From Scedosporium boydii (Eukaryota > Ascomycota > Sordariomycetes > Microascales > Microascaceae): a DNA stretch of 64,000 bases. Each line of letters starts with the position of its first letter. Positions within the stretch are counted from its first letter, which is position 1. The stretch is taken from contig NJFT01000196.1 of assembly GCA_002221725.1 (NCBI GenBank), forward strand, positions 1-64,000, read 5' to 3'. The notes under the pieces were generated by a model. That model was not told the origin of the DNA. It was given only the letters and a program-made list of their open reading frames with translations, and made no database searches. Below are positions 32,860 through 45,700 of this stretch, one piece after another. Made by a program: the position numbers and the translations under genes.

Positions 32860-34536
32860 GAGCTTGGCTGCATGTGGGATCAGGTGGATGTCATGAAACT
32901 GCCGTCCCCGATGATGGATCATAGAAATTTTACACAGGGATGGTGTATACGAGGATGTGCCGAGTTGGGAACTCTCGGGGACAGGATGGGGTACTTCCGA
33001 TGGGAAGGGATTTCAGCGAAGCGGGCAATATTGATCTTTCTCTAGAGGTAATATTTGGGTATAAATCTTTTAATTTGATATTGTATATACAATGTGGACT
33101 TCCAAGTCTCTGCGCTCTAACTCTGCCAGCTACTCATGACTGACACAAGCAGTTCAGATTAGCGTGTCGTGTCAGTATCGCCAAGGAAGCATGTTATTTT
33201 ATCACTTCTTTTAGCGAGCTCATGTGATGGGAGCTGCAGGTACGGGTCCAAGTCCTACACCCCGGACTGCCGTTACATTTTTCGGTGCCATGTAACCCTA
33301 TCTGCCGGTTAGTGACCAATTTTCCGAACCTGATCCCGATGTTACCTTGCCATGACCAGGAGATGGGCATGGGTCAGATCATGTGGCTGGACAGCGGATT
33401 TCGGAGCGTAACGTGACTTCGCAGGTGGTTTCCGAAATCTGATCGATACAAAGTAGTAAACTAGATTCCTCAGCTCTGTAGACCGCGCCCGGCCGACGAC
33501 CTGCAACGGAACCCTTGTGACGTAGGTCGCGGAATAAGTTGCTCGTCTCGGGTGAGGTATAAAATGGCATCTATTTTTCTCCTCCATTTTTGTCCGATCT
33601 TCTCGAAGTTCGGTATAACCTTGTGCCTGAATCCACCTCGATATTAAGGATCCTAATGGAGCCATCATGAAACTTACTTTCAGTTAGCCTCCCCTGCATA
33701 GCGCAATTTCTCGGTGAGGAGGTAAGGCAATTGTGATTTCCATTCCTTTCTCGATTTATTTGTCTTTCATTGATCAAATATTCCACTTTCTTGGCGGACG
33801 GTAGCAGTAATCACGCGTTCGCGCATGGCCGCCTTGGCAATTATTTCACTTATTATTCAAAAATAATACAGATGCCGAACCGGGATGAAGTTATCGACAG
33901 ATAGCCCAAGTATGGCGTACATGCCTTTCAAAGGATTAAATAGTTGTGGAAATCCCTCGCCTCGCAGACTCCTCGACGGACTCAGACAGTGGACACTCGG
34001 GAACGCAGCCTGCCAAGAGACAAAAGTGCGTAAGCTCAATTCCTGCAAGGTACCGGGAGTGGTTTAATAGGGGGCTCGGAAGTGCTCAAAAGTGCTCGAA
34101 GGCTTGAACCAATTTACAGACTTCATCTATGCCGGCTATTTTAGCCGGAGTTGCTGTGCTTGGATGCAGGAGTGCTTAAACGAGCTCGGCTACTCTATCT
34201 GCCACGGGGCTAAAATGCTCGCAGTTGAAGAGGTTGCCGTCCCACGTGGAACCTTGGGAATGGGCGATGGAACGAATGGAAGAAGAAAAGAAGGAGGAAA
34301 AAGAGTGAATTCTGACCTGTCGTCTTGCGGATCGACAAGGTTGTTCCGCTGCGGGGAATTGAGGGACCATCAGATGGAACCCAGACTAGTATCGATCCAT
34401 CAGCGTATGCGCTGTTGAGGAAAGCGTCTCAGTCTCATGGCGGACAGGCCAAGGTCAAACGGTTTTTTTTTTTTTTTTCTCTAGGCGTGAAGTATAATTT
34501 CAAACTGCGCTGTCTTTCATTTCGTGCGCTGCAAAT
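32860..34536. other. Intergenic stretch of 1.7 kb
   Basis: No gene recognised. It contains a run of 16 T at 34463-34478 and several short AT-rich patches. The open frames at 33342-33668 and 34092-34418 have no family features. Confidence 0.35.
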
Positions 34537-35699
34537 TCATCCAATCGGTAAAGTAGCCGTCCAAAACTTGCCTTCCTCCTCATTCTCGCGACAGTACTGC
34601 ACCCATCCATCAATCCGATCCGACTCGTGCTTGATAACTTGGCTGAAATTCACGTTGCCAACCTCGACCTTGTCCCTGTTGCAGTAGTATTCCCAATCAC
34701 GTCTCGTCAAGTTCGTGCCTCCATTCTCGGTGGACTCTGGGTACTCAATCTCAAAAACGGGTATCTTCTTTCCATCGGTGCGGTTCTCGCCGGTGACGAA
34801 GGCCTGGAAGTCCTGGCAGTAGGCCTCGTGGACGCCGGGTAGTCGCCCATTTAGCCCTTGGCAATCCTCCAAAACAGCGAAATCGACGATATTCACGAGG
34901 TGGGAGGCGAGGTGGTTGGCGTTCTTCTGGCCGAACATGAGGGGGACGCCGCGAAGGGTATCGATGCTATGTGCATAGTCGGCAAGTTCAGTCACGTAGG
35001 TGATGAGGTCATGTCTGGTTAGATTCCATCCAGTCTTATCGACCCCTGGTTCGTCCCAATCCTAGATAGAAAGTCAACAGTTGCATTTAAAATTTCGTTG
35101 TCCTGCGTCGCCAGGAATAGAGCGAGGAACCAACATACGTAGCCATCGATATTGTCCGCGTCGACCCCGTCACAGCCAGCCTCGGCTGCCTTAACCAGCC
35201 GCTTCTTCATAAACTCAAGAACGTCTGGACGACGAACGTCGATCCACCATTCTGGATAATCTTCGTATGATTTGCCGATAGCGGCTTGGGGGAAATCCGT
35301 GTAATCCCTCTCGTACTGCTCAATAGCGCCGACATTGATATAGCACAACACTACATTGTCAACATCATCCGCAGGTGATTTCTGGAGATCGAGTCAGCAG
35401 GCGGTGGCAGTAACGCATAATAATCGCGCCTTTCCCAAGGAGCCCGGATGAAAACATACCAGCGCAGGGATTATTTCGGGATGATCCAAAGCATGGAAGT
35501 AGTCGATATCCCAGACTTGGGCCTCAGTAGGAATCACAGTCGTTCTGATATCGATGGGCGCGTGAATCACGATCTGCCACTTGACACCGGGTTTCCAGTT
35601 CGAGGGCAGCGCTGTGGCACGTTTCTCATAGGGCCAAACAGAGGGCCAGGCGAGGGCGGTTGCCAAAGATGATGAAAGGGAAAGAGTCGAAAGCCTCAT
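34537..35699 (-). CDS. Secreted GH114-family glycoside hydrolase (endo-alpha-1,4-polygalactosaminidase type)
   Basis: TIM-barrel enzyme of the GH114 type; characterised members such as Ega3 of Aspergillus fumigatus cut alpha-1,4-linked galactosamine polymers, including the fungal matrix galactosaminogalactan. Exons 35699-35460, 35381-35139 and 35061-34537 join in phase 0 and give 335 residues. The signal peptide MRLSTLSLSSSLATALA is clear. The barrel shows WQIVIHAPID, the strand VLCYINVGAIE, DYPEWWID, GCDGVDADNIDGY and FAVLEDC, with the Asp/Glu-rich strand ends expected for catalysis. The product should act outside the cell or in the wall, perhaps to remodel its own matrix. No polymer-synthase partner is seen nearby. 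Confidence 0.9.
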
Positions 35700-38237
35700 G
35701 ATTAGACCTGATGTACCTTGATGATGATGTCTTATGGCTTCCTTTCAATCTGGAGTGGGGAGTAATGTTCTTCGAGTCAGGGATAGCGGTTCTCCGAGTT
35801 TTACGGTGTCTTACGATCACAGGCTCCACGCCGCGGTCATTGTGGGCAGGGACTTGGTTGTTGTTATGCTTTCTGAACGGGCTAGAATTGAAAGCCAATG
35901 GGTCGCGGGAGGGGCCGAGGATACCCCTCCTTCACTCCTGTTGCGATGATTTGCGAGAAGGGAGATGAAATTGCGTGTCTGAGCCGAATATGAGATGTCT
36001 CCGAGTCATACGAATGATCGTTTTGCTTTCTGGTGCCCTGCCGCACACGACAGACAACGTCCTTCAGCCGTGATCCCGAACCTGAGGTAAGTCTACAGCT
36101 GCTTCCCCACAGACCCTTGAAGAATAATTGACAAAGGTAATCACATCAGACGATGCAGATCAGACGTGAGAAAAGGAACCGGGAAGACAGAAAAGCCAGG
36201 TAAAAACCAGGAACATGTCGCAACCCCGAGCCGTCCACCGTGGGCGGGAAACTGACCCATCTATTAATGACGAGATGTACAAGGACCAGTCACTAGGATC
36301 AGATTTTTTCGAGACCATAAGACGGGCATTCGAGCCCCAGCGCCCAGGCCATTGGGACGCGCGGCAGTATTGACATAACTGCGGCCCGCAATATAAACTG
36401 CTGAGAAGTCCGGCACTTCATCCTGGATGGTACGCCCGATTGGGACTGTATCTCTCTGATATTCTTCCATCCTTCGTGGAGAATGCCTTTTCCGGCACGG
36501 CACACGCTACCAAGACCCAATTGCAGGTGAGCCGGGGTGGGCGTGTATAAATTTGATATTATCCGGGCTTGATTGCCCCATTGCCTTATTTTCTTCAATG
36601 TTCCGGAAAGAAAAATTTTTTTTTTCTTCTCTTCCACAGGGGGAATGGAAGTCAATAGCTGTGACGTCCATCATTGCTTTTTTACCCGACAGGCCTGCAT
36701 TTCCTCCGCCTGTCAAAACGCGGCAGCCGGAAAGGAGGGTGTGGGAGGCAGTATAATATGTAATATATCCCGAGCACACGCACCATTATCTCCAGAATGA
36801 TCTAAGCTAGCAACAGAAATGGTCTGCATAGCCCTATCTGAGGAAAGGATGTAGAATTCATGGTTCGAATCTTTGTTCTAGCTCTCATCGATTCGGGACG
36901 AGCGGCAGCATCGGCACTCGGCTTTGTATTTTTTTCTATTATGGCTCCCAGTAATACTGCATGCCCTTCACTGAAGCTCGGAGGAATCAAGAAAGAGGGG
37001 GCGTGAAATATCGTGCGACGATGACAGGGTTGAATGAGCTTGCTCTGGTTATCTCGGCATCACGGCACATACCTAGGGAGTCCTTATCTCTAGAATTCGG
37101 TGAGCTTTGCTAGTAGGATCGGAAGAGTACGGATCCCACGATGAATCTAAACGTGGCCGTCCTTTCCGTAAAGACGAGGCCAGGACACACTTAGACAATA
37201 GCGGATGCAATATTTTGCCCTGAGGCCAATTTCTTTGTGGCCTGTCAGTGTCAATGCCGAGATTGCCCTCATGAATCGGAGAGGGGAAATAATCTGCTGT
37301 TGACTGTAGACATTTTGATAATGGTATCGTTAGTGACTAGGAGTGAGGACTGGTTGTGTGAGAGCCGGGTCGGGCTAATCAATAGCAAAGCAATCGAATG
37401 GCATCTTATTCGAAAGAATCGGTAGGTAGCCAAAGGTGAACCAGGAGATCTCTGGCAGGAGTCATGGTGGTACCGCCTCCGTCGACCCATTGTCTGACGT
37501 TGAAGCGTATTTGCATCTCGGAAATTTTCAATAGAGGTCGAACTTTACTGAATATCGACGCCCTGATCCCGCCCTCCCCCTGCTACGGATAAGGCGCGCC
37601 AAAGCAGTTCGTATGACCGCCTTCAATTACGGCTGTTGTGCGGCTGTTACCTGAAGATTCGTGTCCTAGTCTGTTCCGTTGACATACGGACCGCGCATCA
37701 CGGCAAGAAGAGTCGCTGTTGAGCCATGATGCAAGTGCGGGTTGGTGGGGTAATTCGAGTTGATTCATTCCCAAGACAGTTCAACTCACAACGAGGCTTA
37801 GAGTCCAATGGGAGTCATACGGCGTGTCGATTGAGAGGTGAGAGCCAATGAAAACTAATGCGCGTTAGGCAAGCTTCGCCTTCACAATAGACATTGAAAG
37901 TAATGCCCACTGCCTAGACCAGCAGCTTTTCCTTTGCATGATATAAATGTAGAGATTGGTTCGAGATTTCTTTCCATGACGAACCCCCAGTCTTTCATCG
38001 TTGTTGTAAATATCGCACATTCGAGGAGAAAGGGAGAATTGAAAAAATAACACCACGCCTCTGGTTACTGAGCCACTTCCGTATCAAAGTGACAAGGTGG
38101 CAGTGCATGCTGCATATTCCTGCACACGATCTGGCGCCCCTTTCCCAGATCACCCGCATCTGAATACCAGCATTCTTAAAATTGCGCGGATCCCCCACTG
38201 GATCACGCACTATCCTCTCCTCTTCACGCACGGCAAA
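35700..38237. other. 2.5-kb stretch without recognised gene
   Basis: I find no supported coding region between the GH114 start and the kinase start. Open frames are short and lack motifs. An A/T-rich tract (about 36590-36640) includes a poly-T run. The last few hundred bases should hold the kinase promoter; an open frame continues upstream of its ATG, to about 38097. Confidence 0.4.
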
Positions 38238-39578
38238 ATGGCAGATACCACCGGCTCAAGTATCGATCCTCTAGACGATATCATCATACCCCCGGATAAC
38301 GGACTCAGGCTTTATGGACGACCGTTTCGGTTGGAGAAAATCTACGACTACGAGTCAGGCGGTCACCACCCCGTCCACCTGGGCGATTTGCTCAGCCGAC
38401 GCTATAAAGTTCTTCACAAACTGGGTCATGGTGGGTTTTCTAACGTCTGGCTCTGTCGTGATACCTCGAAGGTGGACCCTCGGTACGTGGCTTTGAAGAT
38501 CATCGTGGCAAATGGTTCTAAACCGGACTGCCCCGAGCTGCGCATTTACAAGCTCATCGACCAGGGTATTGGCGAGGAACCATCAGCTGCGCACATCTGC
38601 CTCCCCCTAGATCGCTTCGAGATCCATGGACCGAACGGCGTCCACTACGTCTTCGTCTACCCCGTGCTGGGGCCCCGGGTATCCAAGGTTCCTAACATTA
38701 TACACTTAAAAGACCCGGGTATCCCCCTGAGGCAAATTTGCTATCAAACTACTCTTGCCATGGTCCTGCTTCATAAATATGGAATTTGCCACGGAGATTT
38801 CCGACCCGCCAACATCCTTCTCCGTGTATCAGGGCTGGATGGTCTTAGCGAGGAAGAAGTCCTTGACATCCTGGGTCGCCCCCAAACCGCAAAAATTATC
38901 GATAAATCTGGCGAGGCCCATGATCTGCCCATAGCTCCCCAGTACCTCGTCTATCCCGTAGACTGGGAGGATGTGGCGTCGAGCGCAGCCGGATCAAACC
39001 TCATCACGGATATGGCTTGCGTCACCGACTTTGGCGAATGTTTCGAGATGTCGGCCCCGGCGCCTGATCTTGGCATCCCCCAGGCCTACTGTTCTCCCGA
39101 ATACTGCCTGGAGCAAAATGTTGGCGCTTCTTGTGATGTGTGGGCCCTCGGCTGCACCCTGTTTGAAATACGTAGGGGCGAAAAATTGTTCGACACGTAC
39201 GACGATGAGCAGGATGAGTACCTCTTCAGGGTGGCGACAATTCTTGGCAAGTTTCCCGAGCCCTGGTGGTCCGAGACGTGGAAGACCCGCAAGGAAAAAT
39301 TTCAAGACGAATTGGATGAGAATGGCCTCGTTCTAACCATTCCCGATGGCGGTGTCACTATCTGGAAAAACTGGCCAAGATCTCTCCAAGCCGCGGTAGC
39401 TGAAGGGCTGTTCTACACTCAGAAAGATGGTCCCCACGGCACCCACAGAGAAATACCGCAAAGGGAAATTGAGCTGTTTGCAGATCTCTTGTCGAGATTG
39501 CTGCGTTATACTCCCTCGGAGCGTTTATCACCTAGTGAGGCGTTGGAACATGATTGGTTCAAGCTAGAGAAATGCTAG
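38238..39578 (+). CDS. SRPK-like serine/threonine protein kinase
   Basis: Single-exon kinase of 446 residues. The N terminus includes the segment YESGGHHPVHLGD..SRRYKVLHKLG typical of fungal SRPK-like kinases. The glycine loop is GHGGFSNVWL at about 63-72, the ATP-anchoring Lys is in VALKII (about 87), the catalytic loop is HGDFRPANIL (Asp187, Asn192) and the metal motif is VTDFGE (Asp264). YCSPEYCLEQ and CDVWALGCTLFEI follow. All catalytic residues are present, so the enzyme should be active; true SRPKs phosphorylate SR splicing factors, but this lineage-expanded group has unknown substrates. The catalytic loop uses HGD and not HRD, as is common in this branch. I start at the second in-frame ATG because the 47 extra residues look like leader. 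Confidence 0.88.
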   Translation: MADTTGSSIDPLDDIIIPPDNGLRLYGRPFRLEKIYDYESGGHHPVHLGDLLSRRYKVLHKLGHGGFSNVWLCRDTSKVDPRYVALKIIVANGSKPDCPELRIYKLIDQGIGEEPSAAHICLPLDRFEIHGPNGVHYVFVYPVLGPRVSKVPNIIHLKDPGIPLRQICYQTTLAMVLLHKYGICHGDFRPANILLRVSGLDGLSEEEVLDILGRPQTAKIIDKSGEAHDLPIAPQYLVYPVDWEDVASSAAGSNLITDMACVTDFGECFEMSAPAPDLGIPQAYCSPEYCLEQNVGASCDVWALGCTLFEIRRGEKLFDTYDDEQDEYLFRVATILGKFPEPWWSETWKTRKEKFQDELDENGLVLTIPDGGVTIWKNWPRSLQAAVAEGLFYTQKDGPHGTHREIPQREIELFADLLSRLLRYTPSERLSPSEALEHDWFKLEKC

Positions 39579-40030
39579 GCCTTTGAGGCTTATATAGTTT
39601 GTATTCCATATATCTGAGCACCTGGCTACCAATATTCGTGCAATATCAAGACCGTGATGTTTAGGAAAATGGCCTCAGGTGCCATCAAGAGCAAACACGT
39701 GAGACCGATTTCAAGGAGAAGGCACGTATTTGCAAAATGATATCAACCAGAATTAACTCGCTATGATCTTCCGTACGCCATCAATCCCAAAACGTGAGCT
39801 CTTTTAACCCTCCCTCCCTCGCAGCGTACCATTACCCTCTGAAAACATCAATGTAATTCCACTACCATTAGGACAGTCTCGATACAGATGTAGAAGTTTA
39901 AAGACATTATGTATTATTTGATTGGGACATGTAGCTGACATACACTACTGGTAAATCGCCAAACTTTTAGCTCACTCTATAGAAAGCGTTGGGTCCAAAC
40001 CTTTCCAATGACAAGAATTAATAATCATGA
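39579..40030. other. Convergent intergenic region
   Basis: Between the stop codons of the kinase and the membrane-protein gene. Only terminator-like AT-rich sequence is seen. Confidence 0.35.
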
Positions 40031-41149
40031 CTAGTATGAACGCCTCCGTTTTGCTTCTGGAGGTTCCTGAATGGAAATTTCTATTTGGCTGGCCGAAACA
40101 TCGTCTGCAGCGTTGCCTTGTAATATTTTCGGTGCCGTTGGCTTGGTAATAGAGCTGGCGAGCGGAGTGTTCTGTGCCATCTCTGGGGCTAGAGCTGATT
40201 CCGTCACTAATGGCCTGTCCGGTTCTCGCGCCGTGGTGAAGAAGAGATTGCTCCAGACACGACCTACTCTCTCCGAAACTAAGCCGTAAGTAAGAGACAG
40301 ACATGAGACTGTAGTAAGGCCACATAAAAGCGAAGTCGGAATGCGCAGGATAGCGATAGCTGAAAGAGAGTCTATGGACGTCGGAGTACCGTCCAGATCG
40401 TCGATATAAGGGGCATCCTTCCAGAATCGACTCCTCCAAGCCACAGTAGAGTAGGCAGTCACGTATATCTGCCGAAGTAGAGACAGTCCGTGAATTACAA
40501 TAAGTTAGGTGTAGACCTTTGCAAGTTGTTAGTATTGGTTATCGTATTAAGGGGCGAAACAGTGCAGCGGCGATAAAAGGAGGAAGAGGAAGAGGGTAAC
40601 GTACGGGATTAGCGGACACCCCCCGTGTCTTGATACAGTAGAAGAGGAGTATGACAACTTCCAGGGAGAGAATGATGGAAATAGTCAGATCGATAAGGAG
40701 GCAAGTCGTCAAGAGAGTTCCACGCCGGGTACCAACGCCAATCTCAAGGAGAATGAAGCGAGCAGCCGTGCAAGCGAAGACAATTCCAACTACTGCTAAT
40801 GGGGCCTTTCGAGACAGCTCCTTGCTTGTATATGCTTTGCGACTGCGTAACAACTCGAATTGGGTCATGAGTATAGTGGCATAAACTATGAAGCTCAGCG
40901 AAAGGGTGACCGCGTCGAGATGGGGTTTGATCCTGGCGGATGGTAATGGCGGCTTCGCTCAGACACAGTATCAACCAACTAGATAAGACCTTACAGTGAG
41001 TAACTATGGTTTCCAGGCGCATTTTGGTTGGAAAAGACTTACATCGTCGCCAATGCGAATGACGCTCCTGCCCAAGAGCCGCTGGTCCGGGAATGGCCAA
41101 GAAGCGGAAGGGGCTTGAGAAAGATGACAACTGTGTTGAGCACGCACAT
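40031..41149 (-). CDS. Polytopic membrane protein of unknown function, about 290 residues
   Basis: Exons 41149-41043, 40932-40605 and 40468-40031 give 290 residues in phase. The first intron has a GTAAGT donor and produces an ATG codon across the splice. Hydrophobic helices are visible at LDAVTLSLSFIVYATIL, KAPLAVVGIVFACTAARFIL, LLTTCLLIDLTISIILSLEV (continuing into VILLFYCIK) and RIPTSLLCGLTTVSCLSLTY, so about four membrane passes. The C-terminal tail is hydrophilic and ends KRRRSY. I do not recognise the family; the layout is that of many fungal integral membrane proteins. The ATG at 41149 was chosen because the frame upstream of it is charged and non-family-like; a longer N terminus through another exon is possible. 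Confidence 0.6.
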
Positions 41150-42725
41150 TAAAGAAAACGCAGACGGCGTAGATCGCCGTCGTGACCTCTTCGGGCTCGA
41201 AATCGTATTTCGCCATGATGGCCACAGCAATCTTCGCCTCCTTCAAAGCTGGCAACAAAATTCCCCGAATCTAAGAGAAATGTGGCGGACGGGCCGCAAT
41301 TTTAAATGCAATCTGTGCTGGGCGATTTCGTATCATCGGCGCCAAGCCAAGCCAGCCACACGACAAAATCGATAAATGGAGCAGGTAACTGTATCATCGC
41401 ATGCCACAGGGGTTATGACTTGTCACGGACGACTGGCTACCATTGGTAGGGACACGATGGGAAGCGGAAAGTGCATGCATCGCTTAAGACAAACTAAACC
41501 GTATCTGAACACGAGCGCGATTGTCACGGATTAAAATTAGTGTCTAAGAATTCGTTTATGCAATTGTGAAAGAGGTTCTAGTTCTAGCACAGCTACTTCG
41601 TACTTCGTACCACAAACCAATCATCTTTTCGGAGAGCTCCGGCTCGTTGCAACGTGAGGCACGTGACTTGCTTTACTCCATGGATTCAATCTCCTAGACT
41701 GTCTCATTCTCACGAATTGTCGCCGCTCGAGTTGAAGATTTACTCTGAATTGTTGATCTGAAGTGAGGGAGCATCTGTGACGGGCCGACCTTTATGCAGG
41801 CCCAGAAGCGGTGACGTGTGGCCGAAAATGAAGCCCGCTGCCCGCAGGTGTCCAGCCAGCGGCCAATTTAAATATGGGACTGGTAGATCTAAGGTGCCCC
41901 TTGGTCCTTGGGAATAGGATCATAATCGTAAATGAGTTGTTGGCAGATTTCTTCTGGATTTCAGCTTCAGGTTGAACGCTGACTGTTGACGATGATGGGT
42001 GCTTCACCCGGCCGACAGTGGGATTCTTGGTCCGAGGGCGGTTATCATTTGCGAGACCAATGAAAGCCATCCGCCTCCTCTCATAAATACGGGTGCCGAC
42101 GTTCGTTCCCACCCCGCCGCCATACATACTTTGCGCAAATCAAGTCGAGCTTTCATTGTTGTCGCAAATGTGGTTGAGCTCTTGCTTGGTGCGCAAACTT
42201 CGCATATCATGGAAATGCAAACGAAATCATGAGTGCGTAACCGAATCCCGGGCTAGCGAAGTCGTAAAGGCACTCCGCCTCTTGCTTCCAGAAAGACAGA
42301 CGATGGTAAAGCACAGCAGAGATTAGATGCTGCTCTGAAGTCGTTACTCTGCCTCAGGCTGAGTCTCCAAATCATTTTTACAGGGTGATTGTGATTTTAC
42401 GCCCTAGTTTGCATACTTCCTCGCACTCGATCGCATCAAAACGTTCGCGGCGGAGCTCTCCAAATCTATACTCAAAACCGTTGCCGATGAAGTGTCTCCA
42501 AGCGTTGGTTAGACAATGTGATAGGATTGATTGGGCAGCAATGGCTTAGAAGGGCAGATTTGAAGCCTGTGTAACATGAACGATTTTTTAAACCTACGGT
42601 ACCAAGCCGGGTTGGCCATTATTGTCGTCGTTCTCTTTTGTGGTCCCTCAATGCGGACTCGAGTCTCTGGACTAGTCTTCCCACTTCCCCCATAAGGCCA
42701 AATAATTCTGTTTGGCGCGTAGAAA
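41150..42725. other. 1.6-kb stretch before the NLR-like remnant
   Basis: No clear gene. If the downstream gene once had a NACHT domain it should lie here, but I see no Walker motif in any frame on the plus strand between 42100 and 42725. Short tandem TACTTCG copies occur near 41590-41608. Confidence 0.35.
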
Positions 42726-45700
42726 ATGGATTCTACTGACGATTTCTCGCTAGACGACTGCTTCTGTGTTCCCTCGGACGCATCTAAATTCGAAATCGAT
42801 GAGACCCAGTTTGACAATATCTTACGGTCGATAGCAGCCCAATCACCCCGACTCGTCCGACTGGCGATCAGGGCCTTATCATGGCTTCTATTTGCTACAC
42901 GGCCGTTGACTGATACCGAATTAAGCAGCGCTGTGGCCTTAGAAATTGGGAATTCAAACTCCGTTGAAGGGGTACCGCCGGCAATTGACGATGTAATTGC
43001 GGCAACTGGCCACTTGGTGTCATTCTGCGACTGTGACTGCCCTCGTTCGACCTTCAGAGTCCAGTGCGACATTGTTCGTCTAGATGTTGGTTATAATAGG
43101 GAAAGAAGCTTGCATCGCCTCAGACAAAACCCATTTTTCAGCATCTTATCCGAGGAGTACGTGGGGGAGTCATGCGTGCTCTACCTAGCCCACCACGAAT
43201 TCCAAGCTGGCGCCTGCCGCACTCCGACATCCCTGGAGGAGAGGCTGCGGTGTTTCCCACTTTACTTATACGCCGCAAAGAACTGGAGGCACCACTTGCG
43301 CAACGCATTTCCTACTCACGGAATCTCCGAGTTCCTCTCATGCCTTCCCCAGGTGGCGGCTGCTTGCCAAGCGGAGTTTACAGGGTGCAGGTACTGGAAG
43401 TGGCAGAGTTACCGCCTCGCCTTTGACTGCTAGCCACACGAAACACCAATGAGCAGTCTTCATGTTGCTGCACATGCCGGCGATGAGATGAGTGCCAGGT
43501 CTCTCATCAGCCGAGGAGTAGACCTTAACTCGAAAGACGCCTACGGCTAAACGCCAATCTCGTGGGCCGCAAGGCAGAATCAGGCCAATATAGTCTGCCT
43601 CATCTTAATTACCCTTATGTCAATGCCGATTGCAGGGACTTTGAAGGGCGAACTCCACTGTCTCTTGCCGCCGAGGAAGGCCACTCGTGTGTGGTAAAGC
43701 AGCTGCTTGATCACGGGGCCGATCCCAATCAATTAGATTTACGGGGAGCAACACCACTGTGGTATGCCGCAGCCGAGGGCCACGACGATGTGGTTAGGTT
43801 GTTGCTAGTGGCAGGACTATCTGACGTGAATGTCAAGCCAATCTCCACGTCGCTTTTGTCCGAGAACCCTACTCCCATGGCAATTGCCGTGATGAGGGCT
43901 CGCGCTGCCGTTATAGAGCTGCTCCTGGAGCAACAAGAGGTTGATTTTGGAGTGGGAGTTATCGAAGAGGCCAAACAATACTCCCTGCTAATGTTTACGA
44001 TTCGAAAGCGATATGATAAGGTCACCGAGCTTTTCCTAGATAAGAGAGTCTCTAGCCCGACACTCGGGCGACTGTTCCCAGATGGGACACTATTCAGTGC
44101 TTCTATTGAGTACAGTAACCTCTACATTCTAGACTTACTACTCACAAAGTACACCCTCGATCATGCCCAGCTCTGTATCCCGGAAGGGCTGCCCCCAATT
44201 CTCGTAGGTTGTGGAAATACAGGCCCGGATAATGAGCGGATGGTACGACTCCGGTTGGCGGCCAAAGACATCGAACTGAATTGCAGGAATGATGAGGAAC
44301 AAACGCCCTTGCTCGTGGCCGCGAAGGCGGGGAATGCGGATATTGTTCGACTGCTGCTGTCCAGGGCGGATGTAAAGGTCAACACCGCTGATTCCGAGGG
44401 AAGAACGGCTTTATCGCTTGCTGCAGAATATCTTCACGCCGATGTCGTGTCGATGCTGCTGGCGATCGAAGACGTAGACCCTGATAAGCCTGACCGGCAC
44501 GGTCTGACGCCGTTATGGTACGCCTTGCATTTCGATAGTTTTAACCGGACACGAGTGAGTCTCGTCACCAACTTATTGATGTCGACAGCCAGAGTTGATG
44601 TTAGTGTCACGAACGATTCCGGCGAAACAATGCTACATCTCGCGGCAATGTACGGCGACGTCGAGTTCATGGAGGTGCTGCTTGCCTATGGCGATATGGA
44701 TCCTGATGTGAAAGACCACGCCGGAGAAACACCGCTGTTCAGAGCCGTTACGGAAGGTCACTGGGTTGCTGCTCGACTGTTACTCAAGACTGGGAAACTC
44801 GATCTCTCCTCTACTATGATTTCTGCCGGCTCTGCCCCTATAGCAGTGGTTGCCATGGTCGAGACTGCTCGCCACGGCCCAGCAGACATGATGGAATTCC
44901 TTCTTTCACAAATGAATATGGACCCTAACTTGAGAGACTGCCACGCCAGAACTCCGCTGGCACACGCCGCTGAGTTCGGAAACCTTGATGTCGCCAAGGT
45001 CCTAGCCTCATTCCCGAGTACGGATTTGAATGCAAGAGATGTCTACGGCCGGACTCCACTATCGCACGCTGCCCTTCACAACTGCGGTGCGCTTGTGGGA
45101 TTTTTAGCTAACCTCGACGGGGTCGATGTCGAGGCGATGGACATTGACGGACGCACTCCGCTTTCACTCGCCGCAGAAGTGGGGTCCTCTTTAGCGGTTC
45201 TCCAGATATTAAAAGTTAAAGACGCTGGCGCAAACTCGTTGGATCTTAGGCATCGCAGTCCGTTACACTGGGCGCTATCTGATCCTCCGGGGTATGTCTC
45301 GCCGAGTCCTGAAAGTCGACGCGACGTTGTCCGCCAACTCCTCCAAGTCAGCGACGTGGATCCCAATATTGAGGACGACGATGGAATGACTCCCATCGGA
45401 CTAGCAATGACGCTCGGACGTGGGGACGAGCTTCTTGACCTGCTGTTATTGAGAGAGGATCTAGATCTTGGTCGTGTGAATAAGGACGGATTAACTCCTA
45501 TGGCGATGGCAGAACGCTCCGGAAATACAGTGATCCTACGCCAATTACAGTCCGTCTTGGAGTCCACAAACCTCTATCAAACACCAATGGAAGAAGGCGT
45601 TGTAGATGTCGAAGAATTGCAGAATGTGACAACGCTAGGTACGTCAACCCCGATACGATCCAGTCCCGTATAGTCAGCCGCAGATTCGTCTGCCCCTTGG

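Noticed and set aside
35711..35968. Plus-strand frame upstream of the GH114 gene
   Set aside because: No motif, no intron and located in the promoter region of the divergent gene.
42509..43072. 187-residue minus-strand frame
   Set aside because: It is the shadow of the winged-helix segment on the other strand.
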